Source of the DNA: Ketobacter sp036337295
GTDB lineage: Bacteria > Pseudomonadota > Gammaproteobacteria > Pseudomonadales > Ketobacteraceae
DNA length: 64,000 nt
Reading direction: 5' to 3'
Assembly: GCA_036337295.1 (NCBI GenBank)
Contig: JAYZEN010000012.1
Coordinates: 124,001 to 188,000, forward strand
The notes under the pieces were generated by a model. It made no database searches and was not told the DNA's origin. It saw nothing but the letters and a program-made list of their open reading frames with translations. Positions 35,572 to 44,449 of this stretch are shown here, in pieces. Numbering within the stretch: position 1 is the first letter of the stretch; the number at the start of each line of letters is the position of its first letter. A program made the position numbers and the translations under genes.

Positions 35572-36572
35572 CAGTGACCCTCCGCAGGGGTGTTGTGGGC
35601 GATGGCGTTCAGCAACTGCAACATATCGTATTCGGTTTCGGCAACCCGGCGGCCGATGGCGGCCCGTTCCACGGAACGTACCTGATTGTTGAGATGCGAA
35701 TGGGCCTGGTATTGGCAGATCACTCCCCATTTAAGGGTGCCGAACAATTCCCAGTAGCGCAGGTGTTCCGGGTTGACCTGCACGCCTCTGGCTTGTTCGT
35801 AGGCCTCGATCAATTGGTGACGATCACCAAAGCCCCCCACGGCCTTGTCCGGCCGGTTGAAACGCCAGGCCCGCACGCAGAGCCAGCCCAGGTCTTCCAT
35901 TGGGTCGCCCAGGTGCGTCAGTTCCCAATCCAGAATGCCGTTCAGGCCCTGTTCGGTGATCAGAAAATTGCCCAACCGGAAATCCCCGTGAACCAGTGCA
36001 GGCTGCGGGCAGGGCGGGATGTTATCGCTGAGCCAACGGAACGCCAGGGTGAACACTGGCAGGGTTTCGCCAAAGCTCTGGTGAATCTGCTGCAGGCTGT
36101 CCAGCTGCTCGGCGGCGTCCTGCAACGGCAGAAAGGGCAGCTCAGCGCTGGGAATGCTGTGGATTTTCGACAGCGCCTCGGCACATTGCCGGGTCAGTCC
36201 GGCGCGCACCGCTTCCAGCTCCGGCGCTTTTAGAATTTTCGGCGCCAGGGATTCCCCTCCCAATGCCTGCATCAGGTAGCCGTTGCCCAGTTGAGGGTGG
36301 TTTTCCAGAATGGAAAACACCTTGGCCACGGGGGCACCTGCATCACCGGCGGCCTGCTGGGTTTTGGCTTCCACGGTTTTGCCGACGCCGGTGCCAAACT
36401 GCTCACCACCGGCTTCCAGGCGCAGAATCAGGGGCTGTTGGTTGGTCCCCACCCACCAGGTGGCGGCGGAGGCGCCGGCGGTGAGCCGGCGGCACTGGTC
36501 AATGTGGCACTCGGGCCCCAGGGCGTCCGCCACGATGGGTTGCAGGGCTTCCTGTACGGTTGCGGGCGTCAT
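35571..36572 (-). CDS. APH-type phosphotransferase family protein (ACAD10/11 N-terminal type)
   Basis: The 333-residue kinase-fold protein has the catalytic loop LVHGDFRLGNFLI, the metal motif ILDWELTHLGDPMEDLGW and an N-terminal nucleotide-binding lobe. The sequence resembles the kinase domain fused to acyl-CoA dehydrogenase in ACAD10/11, which phosphorylates 4-hydroxyacyl-CoAs so that they can enter beta-oxidation. Here the kinase is free-standing. It is coupled to the DUF6285 gene downstream and lies 24 bp after the CrtC-like gene. It is unlikely to confer antibiotic resistance. Confidence 0.82.
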   Translation of the reverse strand: MTPATVQEALQPIVADALGPECHIDQCRRLTAGASAATWWVGTNQQPLILRLEAGGEQFGTGVGKTVEAKTQQAAGDAGAPVAKVFSILENHPQLGNGYLMQALGGESLAPKILKAPELEAVRAGLTRQCAEALSKIHSIPSAELPFLPLQDAAEQLDSLQQIHQSFGETLPVFTLAFRWLSDNIPPCPQPALVHGDFRLGNFLITEQGLNGILDWELTHLGDPMEDLGWLCVRAWRFNRPDKAVGGFGDRHQLIEAYEQARGVQVNPEHLRYWELFGTLKWGVICQYQAHSHLNNQVRSVERAAIGRRVAETEYDMLQLLNAIAHNTPAEGH

Positions 36573-36596
36573 GGACAGTCCTTCCTTACCGGTTGC

Positions 36597-37643
36597 TTAA
36601 CAGGCGATGCCCACGGGTTTACCGTCCACCATCTGGTCCAGGTATTCCGCCATGCCGTAGCCCACCAGGCCGTCGCAATGGAAACGGGTCATGGCCTCAG
36701 TGATGCGGGTGCTGCGCCATTCGCCGCTGTCGGTCTGGCGCCGGTTGCGCAGGGGAATCAGCGCCAGGGATTCGCCGCTGACCTCATAGGTGCGGCCGCT
36801 GACGGTGGTAAGGCTGGCGCTCTGTTGAATGGCCTGATCCTGCGCATCCAGGGTGGAGCTCATGCTGGCGGTTTCGATCAGGTCATAGGCCGCCGGGCCA
36901 CCGTTGCGGGTGTCGTACACCATGCCCCAGATGTGCTGGCGACCGGTTGCCATCTGCACGATGGAAATGTTGATGGCCAGCTCATGGCTGAACACCATGG
37001 GCAACCAGCGATACCAGTACAGGTTCTGCCAGTAGCGGGGGCCCCAGGAATGATCCCGCAGGCCGAAACCGCTCAGCTGGAAGCGCTGGTCGCCAATGTT
37101 CACCGCACCGCTGCCGTTCATGTGCTGTTCGTAGTGGGCGCGGGCGAAGGACTCCTCCGGATTCTCCGCAATGGGGGTGCCGTTTTCGTCCACTGCTTCG
37201 CCACCGTATACCGGGGTCATGCCGTGGAAGGTAATTTCACAGCTGGCGTCCACCGTCGGGTTGTTCTTGAACGCGGTTTTCGGGTCTTCCATGTCCTGGG
37301 GGTTGGCCAGCAGCACGGCTTTACCGGAATAGGTCACCTTGAGGGTTTTGAAAGGCTCGATCACCTCAAACTTCAGTCCCCCGGCGTCCAAAGCGTCGTT
37401 GTTGTCGATCTTGGCCCGCTGGAACATAAAGGCCACCTGACCATCGGGCAGATAGAAGCAGAACGACATTTCCGCATGGCCTTCGTTGGGGCGATTGCCC
37501 ACCCGGAACCAGCCGCCGCATTGCTGTTGGTGGTCGAACAGGTTGATGTACATGCTTTCATTGAAGTTGGATGCGGCTTCAATGGGGTGCATGTACTCGT
37601 CTTCCGGCTCCAGTCGGATGATGGCATTTTTGCCCAGATCCAT
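36597..37643 (-). CDS. CrtC-like/DUF7064-type beta-rich protein
   Basis: The 348-residue protein is beta-rich with motifs NESMYINLFDHQQQCGGWFRVGNRPNEGHAEM, FGLRDHSWGPRYWQNLYWYRWL and FHCDGLVGYGMAEYLDQM. These belong to the CrtC-like two-lipocalin-domain proteins (DUF7064/7065) often found with lipid, terpenoid or steroid genes. No signal peptide is seen. It may bind or hydrate a hydrophobic substrate, but this is inferred. It heads the operon with the phosphotransferase and DUF6285 genes, behind two palindromes. Confidence 0.7.
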   Translation of the reverse strand: MDLGKNAIIRLEPEDEYMHPIEAASNFNESMYINLFDHQQQCGGWFRVGNRPNEGHAEMSFCFYLPDGQVAFMFQRAKIDNNDALDAGGLKFEVIEPFKTLKVTYSGKAVLLANPQDMEDPKTAFKNNPTVDASCEITFHGMTPVYGGEAVDENGTPIAENPEESFARAHYEQHMNGSGAVNIGDQRFQLSGFGLRDHSWGPRYWQNLYWYRWLPMVFSHELAINISIVQMATGRQHIWGMVYDTRNGGPAAYDLIETASMSSTLDAQDQAIQQSASLTTVSGRTYEVSGESLALIPLRNRRQTDSGEWRSTRITEAMTRFHCDGLVGYGMAEYLDQMVDGKPVGIAC

Positions 37644-37771
37644 GATGTTTCCCTCTAAATGCTGTCAGTTTTTTTTATTCAGGCGTGTTGTTCAGTTGCT
37701 TTCAGGTTGCCAGTGACCAGGCGGTCAGTTTGCCAACTGGCGGGTGTCGTGGCAAGGGGGAGAGTACCCTA

Positions 37772-37791
37772 TATTGAGCGGTTGCTCAATA
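37772..37791. promoter_or_regulatory. Perfect operator-like palindrome TATTGAGC-N4-GCTCAATA
   Basis: Eight-base perfect arms flank a GGTT spacer in the divergent region between the CrtC-like and TetR/efflux operons. A related copy (15 of 20 bases) precedes the FadL-type gene. Length and symmetry fit a TetR-family operator. Assignment to the TetR at 34542-35168 is inference; the adjacent TetR at 37874 is the alternative. Confidence 0.65.
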
Positions 37792-37816
37792 ATGTGGTTG
37801 TTAGGACCTATTTACC

Positions 37817-37828
37817 TAACGTTCGTTA
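37817..37828. promoter_or_regulatory. Operator-like inverted repeat TAACG-TT-CGTTA
   Basis: Five-base perfect arms with a two-base spacer lie 45 bp before the ATG of the efflux-operon TetR gene. Sites of this form commonly bind AcrR-like repressors of their own efflux operon. Confidence 0.5.
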
Positions 37829-37873
37829 AGTATGCTAGTCTGGCAGTATTCTGGTGGAATTGAGGGTTGGACC

Positions 37874-38479
37874 ATGGCGAAAGACAACGCAGAAAATACG
37901 CGAGCCCGCATTCTGCAGCATGCCCTCTCGCTGTTTGCCGAGCTCGGGTTTGATGGGGTTTCCATGCGGCAGGTGGGGGCGGCCACTGGCTTGACCACCG
38001 CCGCGTTGTATTACCACTTTCCCGACAAGGAGCAGCTCTATCTGGCGGTGGTGGAGGACTGCTTTACCCTGCGGGTGAACCCTTTGCTGCCAGGTGTGCC
38101 AGGTCAAGGTCAGGCAGCGGGTGATGCCTGGGCGCGGCTGGAAGCTTTCGTGGCGGGCTTCGTGGCGCTGCTGGTGGCGGAACCGCACTTCCAGCGGCTG
38201 ATGCAATGGGTGGCGCTGGATCGGGATGAGGCGCGGGCCCGGCACATGGCCGAGCGGGTGTTCGAGCCGTTCTTTCACGGACTGACAGACCTGGTGCCGG
38301 CAGCCCGGGATGATGACGAGCGTCATTTTCTGGCGGTGGCCATTATGGGATTAATGGCGTTTCCCTTCGAGACGCAGGTGGCGCGGCAGTGGCTGCCGGG
38401 TTTTCAAAGCCCGGCCTCGTCGTCGGCACATCAGGTGGACCGAATCATGAGTTTGCTGAAAAGCGGGGTGACAGGATGA
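37874..38479 (+). CDS. TetR/AcrR family repressor of an RND efflux operon
   Basis: The 201-residue regulator has an HTH near residues 10-55 (RILQHALSLFAELGFDGVSMRQVGAATGLTTAALYYHFPDKEQLY in outline). ATG 37874 follows GAGGG; a longer frame would begin next to the inverted repeat at 37817. Its stop overlaps the adaptor ATG (ATGA), so it is the first gene of the efflux operon and probably represses it. Confidence 0.9.
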   Translation: MAKDNAENTRARILQHALSLFAELGFDGVSMRQVGAATGLTTAALYYHFPDKEQLYLAVVEDCFTLRVNPLLPGVPGQGQAAGDAWARLEAFVAGFVALLVAEPHFQRLMQWVALDRDEARARHMAERVFEPFFHGLTDLVPAARDDDERHFLAVAIMGLMAFPFETQVARQWLPGFQSPASSSAHQVDRIMSLLKSGVTG

Positions 38480-39570
38480 ACCGATTGACCGCGAGCCTGT
38501 TGCTGATGGGCTGCCTGGCCCTGACCGGATGTGATGACGAACCCCGCACCATCAACACCGGGCCTGAGCCACAAACGTATCACAGCGCAGTGCTGCATTT
38601 GTCGCACACGGCGCCGCGCCAGTTCATCAGCACAGGTTCGGTGGTGTCGGATCAGCGCATCGAGATTTCGTCTCGGCTCAGTGGTTACCTGCGTCAGCTC
38701 AAGGTGAAAGAGGGTGACAAGGTGCAGGCGGGGGATCTGCTGGCGCAGATGGATGCGGCCGATGTGGAAGGAGCCATCCGCCAGGCGCAGGCAGTGGTGA
38801 GTGCCGCGCTCGCGGCGCAAAAAGACGCGCAGACGGACTTGCAGCGCTTTGAACAACTCTATCAAAGGAACAGTATTTCAGAGAGCGATCTGCGCAAGGC
38901 GCGGCTGCGGGTGGAATCCACCACCGAGTCGTTGAATCAGGCCCAGGCGGAACTCAGTACAGCGCTCGCCCAGCGGGATTACACCAATATCCGCAGTCCC
39001 TTCGCCGCCAGTGTGGTGGCATTGAATTCCCGGGCGGGGGATTTGCTGGTGCCGGGGGAGCCGATCCTCACGCTGGAGTCCAACGCTGCACTGATTTTTG
39101 AAACCTTTGTGCCGGAGCAGCGCATTGGCCTGATTGAGATCGGGGCGCCGGTGCAGCTGCAGTTGGATGCTCTGTCGCAGTCGCTTTCGCAACCCCTGAC
39201 CGGTGAGGTGATCCGCATTGTGCGCTCCGGCGATCCGGTTACCCGCAGCTACCCGGTGAAGATCTCGTTGCCGGAGAATCCGGACCTGATGCCGGGCATG
39301 TTCGGTCGCGTGCTGTTCGCCCTGGGCCAGAGCGAACACCTGCTGTTGCCCCGTTCGGCGTTAGTGGAGCGCGGTGGCTTGCAGGGGGTGTTCGTGGTGG
39401 ACGAAGCTGATCACGCGCGCTTTCGCTGGCTGCGGTTGGGCCGTGAATGGCCCGATGGCGTGGAAGTGACCGCCGGTTTAACGGTTCAGGATCGGGTGGT
39501 GGCCTCCCCCAGTCCCCGGATGCGGGAAGGGGATAGGATAGAGCCTCTGCCTGTCACTGCCGGGGAGTGA
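38476..39570 (+). CDS. RND efflux periplasmic adaptor lipoprotein (MFP)
   Basis: The 364-residue protein has a lipobox (LALTGC, Cys near residue 17), the biotinyl-lipoyl hairpin (ISSRLSGYLRQLKVKEGDKVQAGDLLAQMD and TNIRSPFAASVVALNSRAGDLLVPGEPILTLE) around a coiled coil, then a beta-barrel domain. It bridges the RND pump below to an outer-membrane channel. No channel gene is present in the operon. Confidence 0.93.
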   Translation: MNRLTASLLLMGCLALTGCDDEPRTINTGPEPQTYHSAVLHLSHTAPRQFISTGSVVSDQRIEISSRLSGYLRQLKVKEGDKVQAGDLLAQMDAADVEGAIRQAQAVVSAALAAQKDAQTDLQRFEQLYQRNSISESDLRKARLRVESTTESLNQAQAELSTALAQRDYTNIRSPFAASVVALNSRAGDLLVPGEPILTLESNAALIFETFVPEQRIGLIEIGAPVQLQLDALSQSLSQPLTGEVIRIVRSGDPVTRSYPVKISLPENPDLMPGMFGRVLFALGQSEHLLLPRSALVERGGLQGVFVVDEADHARFRWLRLGREWPDGVEVTAGLTVQDRVVASPSPRMREGDRIEPLPVTAGE

Positions 39571-39577
39571 GCCTGCC

Positions 39578-42500
39578 ATGAGTCGTGCCTCTCCTTCATC
39601 GTCCGAATCCCAGTCCCAGTCCCAGCCGTTCAGCGTGGCCGCTCTGCTGGCGGATGCGTTCGTAACCTCAAAACTGGCCCCGCTGCTGATGCTGGCCTGC
39701 CTGATCCTCGGGCTGCTCTCCCTCAGCAATACTCCGCGGGAGGATAACCCGCAAATCGTGATCCCCGGTGCGTCGGTGCAGGTCACCTTGCCTGGAGCCT
39801 CGGCGGAAGAGGTGGAACAACTGATTGTGCGGCCTGTGGAAGGGGCCATCCGGCTCATTTCCGGTGTCGATGATTTCTACTCCACCGCCACCAATTCGGT
39901 GGCGGTGTTCACCGTGCAGTTTGAAGTGGGCGAAGATCAGGAGGCCTCGCTGGTGAAGCTGCACGACCGCATGGAAGAGGTAAAACCCCTCTTGCCCTTG
40001 GATGCCGGTGCGCCGGTGATTCGCACCATGAATGTGGACGATGTACCCATCGTGACGGTGACCCTGGCCTCGGTTCTGTACGACGATTATGCCCTGAAGC
40101 GGGTGGCCGATCGTCTGACCGATGGCCTGCGCACCATGGCCGATGTGTCGGCGGTGTACGTGAAAGGGGGCCGAGACCGGCAGATCCGGGTGGAGCTGAA
40201 TCCGGATCGCATGCAGGGCTTTGGTATTACCCTGGATCGGGTGCGCCAGGTGCTGGCGGCGTCGAATCTGTCGGCGCCGTTGGGGCAGGTGGTGCAGGCC
40301 GGTGAGCGTCAGCAGGTGTTTCTGGATGGCTACCTGACCTCGGCAGCGGAATTGGAAACCCTGGTGGTGGATCTGGTGCAGGGGCGCTCGGTGTACCTGG
40401 GGGATATCGCCGACATTGTGGATGGCCCGGTCCAGGAGCGTGACCAGTTGAGCCGGTTTGGTTACGGCCCTGCGGACCCCCGCTATGGCCAGTGGTCCGA
40501 TGGCGATGTGCCGGCGGTCACCCTGGCAGTGGCCAAGCAGCGTGGCACCAACGCGGTGGTGGTGGCGCAATCGGTATTGGCTCGGGTGGAAGCCATGCGC
40601 CAGCAATTTGTGCCGGCCGATATGGATCTGGTGGTCACTCGTAACGACGGCCAGATCGCCGACGACACCGCCAACGAACTGATACATCACCTCAGCATTG
40701 CGATTCTGGCGGTGTTTTTGGTAACGCTGGTGTTTCTTGGCCGCAAAGAGGCCTTGATCGTCGGTATGAGCGTGCCCTTGGTGCTGGCCCTCACCCTGGG
40801 GGCGCTCTACCTGGCGGGCATGACCATCAACCGGGTGTCCCTGTTTGGTTTGATTCTGTCGCTGGGGTTGCTGGTGGATGACGCCATTGTGGTGATCGAA
40901 AACGTGCACCGCAAATACGCCTGTCTGGGGCAGGGGGATAAGCGCCAGGCCACGGTGGACGCCGCCGGTGAGATCGGCAACCCCACCAACCTGGCCACCG
41001 TGGCGGTGATGGCGGTGTTCGGATCACTGGTGATGGTGAGCGGCATGATCGGCGAATACTTTTACCCCATTGCCTTTACCGTGCCAGTGGCGATGGCGGC
41101 ATCGTTGTTGATTGCCTACACCGTGGTGCCTTGGGCAGCGCGGCGCTGGTTGCATACCCACGAGTGCCACGGTGAACAGGCAGGCAGCGATCATCGCGGT
41201 CTGGGCGGGCTTTACCATCGCCTGTTGGCGGCCCTGCTGGCGCGACGTTCCCGCCGGGTGCTGGCCACCCTGCTGGTGGTGCTCAGCATTCTGCTGTCGG
41301 TGCTGCAACCGGGTTGGCAATTCCTGCGGCCTGCCGGCATCGAAGGCCCCCAGGCCTGGTTCGGGGTGGAAACCACCATGATGCCCCTGAACGACAAAAA
41401 CACCTTTGTGATCACCGTGGACATGCCGGAAACCACCCCGCTGGAAACCACCGATCAACTCATGCGGGCGCTGGCAGAAGAACTGCGCCGCTATCCAGAG
41501 GTGGCCGACTACCAGCTCTGGATTGGCCAGTCCGGTATTCCCGATTTCAGCGGGCTGTTCCGGGGCAGTGCTGACCGGGTTGGCAGCCACCTGGGCGAGG
41601 TGCGGGTGAACCTGCGCCACAAAGATGAGCGGGATCTCACCTCCATGGCCATCGTGCGCGATCTGCGGCCCCGCTTGCTGGCGCGGACTGCGGCGTTCCC
41701 CGGTGCCACCATACAGGTGCTGGAAGATCCGCCGGGGCCACCGGTGCGTGCCAACCTGCTGGCGGAGATCTACGGTGCTGATAGCGATACCCTGCGCTGG
41801 CTGTCCGGGCAGGTGAAGGTGGTGTTTGCCGACACCTGGGATGTGGCGGAAGTGAACGACTCCGAACCGGAAGACGTCACCCAGATGCGGTTGGTAGTGG
41901 ATCGGGAAAAGGCCGCCCTGTCGGGCCTCACTACTGCCGACGTGGTCACCGCCATGCGCCGCCTGATCGATGGCGAATACCTGGGCCGTGCCCACGTGGC
42001 GGGGGAGAAAAACCCCGTACCCATGCAATTGCTGATTCCGCGCCGTCATCAACTGGATGTGGCGCAGCTGTCGCGCGCCTATGTCACCAACCCGGCGGGA
42101 GTGAAGGTGCCGTTATCGGAGCTGGTGAAGGTGCAGCCCAGCGTGGTGGATCGCCCCATCCATCACAAGAACGGCGCCCGCGTCACCTACGTGACCGGTG
42201 AGATGACTGAAACCGCGCCGGTGTACGCCGTGCTGGCGATGAACCGCAAGCTCGACGGGCTCGCCCTGCCGGATGGTGGGTCCCTGAGTACCGGCAACCT
42301 CACTTTCACCCCGCAGGAGCCCGACCCCAGCGCCGGTTACACCCTGCTGTGGGATGGCGCCCAGCGCCAGATGCTGGATACTTATCGGGACATGCTGAGC
42401 GCCCTGGGCATGGCCATTATCTTCATCTTCTTGTGTCTGGTGGCGTATTACCAAAGCTTCAGTCTGCCAGTGGTGGCGTTGGCAGCGATTCCGCTGGGGC

Positions 42501-42871
42501 TCGCTGGCATCTTCCCCGGTCATTGGCTGATGCAGTCGCAGTTTTCCGCCACCTCCATGGTGGGGGTGATTGCACTGGCGGGGGTGGTGGTGCGCAACTC
42601 GTTGCTGATCATCGACTTTGTGCAGGAGAACCAACGCCAGGGCATGAGCCTGGAAAACGCCATTCTGGAGGCGGGCGCCTTGCGGCTGCGGCCCATCCTG
42701 CTGACGGCCCTCTCCATTGTGCTGGGCAGCGCCATCATGCTGAAAGACCCGCTCTTCAGCGGTCTGGCCATTTCGTTGATCTTCGGCACCATCGCCGCCA
42801 CGGTGCTGACCCTGATCGTGGTGCCGCTGATGCTGTATGCACTGCTCGGTCGTAAAGCCCGCCGCGCCTAA
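39578..42871 (+). CDS. RND family efflux transporter permease
   Basis: The 1097-residue protein has the RND layout: one N-terminal membrane helix, a large periplasmic loop (beginning PREDNPQIVIPGASVQVTLPGASAEEVEQLI), helices 2-6 with the proton-relay pair in LGLLVDDAIVVIENV, a second periplasmic loop and helices 8-12 (VGVIALAGVVVRNSLLIIDF, LRLRPILLTALSIVLGSAIML). Substrates cannot be read, although the PREDNPQ opening resembles the VexF/CzcA-distant HAE1-type pumps. Its last 4 bp overlap the end of the convergent comM. Confidence 0.93.
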   Translation: MSRASPSSSESQSQSQPFSVAALLADAFVTSKLAPLLMLACLILGLLSLSNTPREDNPQIVIPGASVQVTLPGASAEEVEQLIVRPVEGAIRLISGVDDFYSTATNSVAVFTVQFEVGEDQEASLVKLHDRMEEVKPLLPLDAGAPVIRTMNVDDVPIVTVTLASVLYDDYALKRVADRLTDGLRTMADVSAVYVKGGRDRQIRVELNPDRMQGFGITLDRVRQVLAASNLSAPLGQVVQAGERQQVFLDGYLTSAAELETLVVDLVQGRSVYLGDIADIVDGPVQERDQLSRFGYGPADPRYGQWSDGDVPAVTLAVAKQRGTNAVVVAQSVLARVEAMRQQFVPADMDLVVTRNDGQIADDTANELIHHLSIAILAVFLVTLVFLGRKEALIVGMSVPLVLALTLGALYLAGMTINRVSLFGLILSLGLLVDDAIVVIENVHRKYACLGQGDKRQATVDAAGEIGNPTNLATVAVMAVFGSLVMVSGMIGEYFYPIAFTVPVAMAASLLIAYTVVPWAARRWLHTHECHGEQAGSDHRGLGGLYHRLLAALLARRSRRVLATLLVVLSILLSVLQPGWQFLRPAGIEGPQAWFGVETTMMPLNDKNTFVITVDMPETTPLETTDQLMRALAEELRRYPEVADYQLWIGQSGIPDFSGLFRGSADRVGSHLGEVRVNLRHKDERDLTSMAIVRDLRPRLLARTAAFPGATIQVLEDPPGPPVRANLLAEIYGADSDTLRWLSGQVKVVFADTWDVAEVNDSEPEDVTQMRLVVDREKAALSGLTTADVVTAMRRLIDGEYLGRAHVAGEKNPVPMQLLIPRRHQLDVAQLSRAYVTNPAGVKVPLSELVKVQPSVVDRPIHHKNGARVTYVTGEMTETAPVYAVLAMNRKLDGLALPDGGSLSTGNLTFTPQEPDPSAGYTLLWDGAQRQMLDTYRDMLSALGMAIIFIFLCLVAYYQSFSLPVVALAAIPLGLAGIFPGHWLMQSQFSATSMVGVIALAGVVVRNSLLIIDFVQENQRQGMSLENAILEAGALRLRPILLTALSIVLGSAIMLKDPLFSGLAISLIFGTIAATVLTLIVVPLMLYALLGRKARRA

Positions 42872-44367
42872 ACCGCAAACAGCGCCCGGTACGACAGCGC
42901 CTCCGTCAGGTGGCGCTTGTTCAAATCGGGCGTCTGCTCCAGATCCGCCAGGGTGCGGGCCACTTTCAGCACCCGGTGGTAGCCCCGTGCCGACAGCCCC
43001 AGCCGCTCCACCGCCGTTTGCAGAAATACGCCATCGGCCTTGCTGAGGGCACACACCTGTTCCAACTGGCGGGAGGACAGATCGTGGTTGGGACAGCCCT
43101 GGCGCTGCAGCTGAATCTGGCGGGCGCAGGTCACCCGATCCCGTACGCAGGCGCTGGATTCGCCTCCCTCCAAAGATTGCAGTTCACTGATGGGCATGGC
43201 GTCCACCTGCACGTGCATGTCAATACGATCCAGTAAAGGCCCGGATATCTTGCTCTGGTATTTATTGCAGCACAGCTGGGGGTTGTTACAGCCTTCCGGT
43301 GGTTGCTCCGGGTGGCCGCAGGGGCAGGGGTTCAGTGCCGTGATCAGTTGAAAGTTGGCCGGATAGGTGACTTGCTGGGCGGCCCGCGAAATGGCGATCT
43401 CACCGGTTTCCAGCGGCTCCCGCAGCACTTCCAGTACTTTGCGGGGGAACTCCGGAAGTTCATCCAGAAACAGGATGCCATTGTGTGCCAGGGAGATCTC
43501 GCCGGGTTTGGGGTTGCTGCCACCACCGGCCAGGGCTACGCCGGAGGCCGTGTGGTGGGGTGCCCGGATCGGCCGTTGGAACAGCGGGCGCTGATTGATT
43601 CTGGAGACGGAATGAATAGCGGCGGTTTCCATCATCTCTGCATCCGTCATGGGGGGCAGAATGCCGGGCAGGCGCGCGGCCAGCATGGACTTGCCGGCAC
43701 CGGGCGGGCCCATGAGGAGCAGGTTATGCTTGCCGGCCGCCGCCACTTCCAGGGCCCGCTTGGCCTGGTGCTGGCCTTTCACGTCTGCCAGGTCCGGATA
43801 CAGATCAACGTCCCCGGCCGCTATGGGCCCCTGGGGCTGATACGGGGTCACGCTGGCCGGTTGCTTCAGGTTGCCGCACACCTGCAGCAGGCTGCCGCAG
43901 GCCAGGATGCGGCACTGTCTGGGCACGGCTGCCTCCTCCGCGTTGGCCAGGGGGACAAACAGCCCCCGCTGTGCCTGGGTGGCGGCGATGGCGGCCGTCA
44001 GCACGCCTTCAATGGGGCGAAGCTCACCGGACAGGGCCAGCTCCCCCACGAACTCATGAGCCTCCAGTGCGGCCGCCGGGATCTGTTCCGAGGCTGCCAG
44101 GATGCCGATGGCAATGGGCAGGTCGAAGCGGCCGCCGTCTTTGGGCAGGTCCGCCGGCGCCAGGTTAATGGTGATCCGGCGTTGGGGGAAATCGAATTCA
44201 GAATTGAGGATGGCGCTGCGCACCCGTTCCTTGCTTTCCCGCACGGCGGCATCGGGCAGGCCCACAATGTTGAAAGCGGGCAGGCCGTTGGACAGGTGCA
44301 CTTCCACCGTGACCTGGGGTGCGTTCATGCCCAAACGGGCGCGGGTTTTGACGATGGCCAGTGCCAC
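42868..44367 (-). CDS. comM: ComM/YifB family Mg-chelatase-like AAA+ ATPase
   Basis: The 499-residue protein has an N-terminal Lon-like fold (ALAIVKTRARLGMNAPQVTVEVHLSNGLPAFNIVGLPDAAVRESKERVR), a Walker A GPPGAGKSMLAARLPGILP, Walker B FLDELPEF, sensor NPCPCGHP and the C-terminal SARGYHRVLKVARTLADLE. ComM is a hexameric helicase that speeds branch migration during natural transformation. The GTG at 44367 is chosen because GGGAGGG lies six bases ahead and the protein then starts MALAIVK as in relatives. Confidence 0.94.
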   Translation of the reverse strand: MALAIVKTRARLGMNAPQVTVEVHLSNGLPAFNIVGLPDAAVRESKERVRSAILNSEFDFPQRRITINLAPADLPKDGGRFDLPIAIGILAASEQIPAAALEAHEFVGELALSGELRPIEGVLTAAIAATQAQRGLFVPLANAEEAAVPRQCRILACGSLLQVCGNLKQPASVTPYQPQGPIAAGDVDLYPDLADVKGQHQAKRALEVAAAGKHNLLLMGPPGAGKSMLAARLPGILPPMTDAEMMETAAIHSVSRINQRPLFQRPIRAPHHTASGVALAGGGSNPKPGEISLAHNGILFLDELPEFPRKVLEVLREPLETGEIAISRAAQQVTYPANFQLITALNPCPCGHPEQPPEGCNNPQLCCNKYQSKISGPLLDRIDMHVQVDAMPISELQSLEGGESSACVRDRVTCARQIQLQRQGCPNHDLSSRQLEQVCALSKADGVFLQTAVERLGLSARGYHRVLKVARTLADLEQTPDLNKRHLTEALSYRALFAV

Positions 44368-44449
44368 AGGGTTCCCTCCCAATGTGAACGGAATGTAGAG
44401 CTATCCGTATATAGACAGGGTGGGAGAAAACTGAGATGGAAAACCGGGC

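Noticed and set aside
35571..36572. Antibiotic-resistance aminoglycoside kinase
   Set aside because: Motifs and the DUF6285 neighbour fit the ACAD10/11-type metabolic kinase subfamily rather than drug-modifying enzymes.
36291..37658. A 455-codon open frame opposite the phosphotransferase and CrtC-like genes
   Set aside because: It spans two well-supported genes on the other strand and has no recognisable domain.
39668..40909. A 413-codon open frame antisense to the RND pump
   Set aside because: Composition is dominated by His, Gln and Arg, as expected for the antisense of a membrane protein gene; no motif or start signal.
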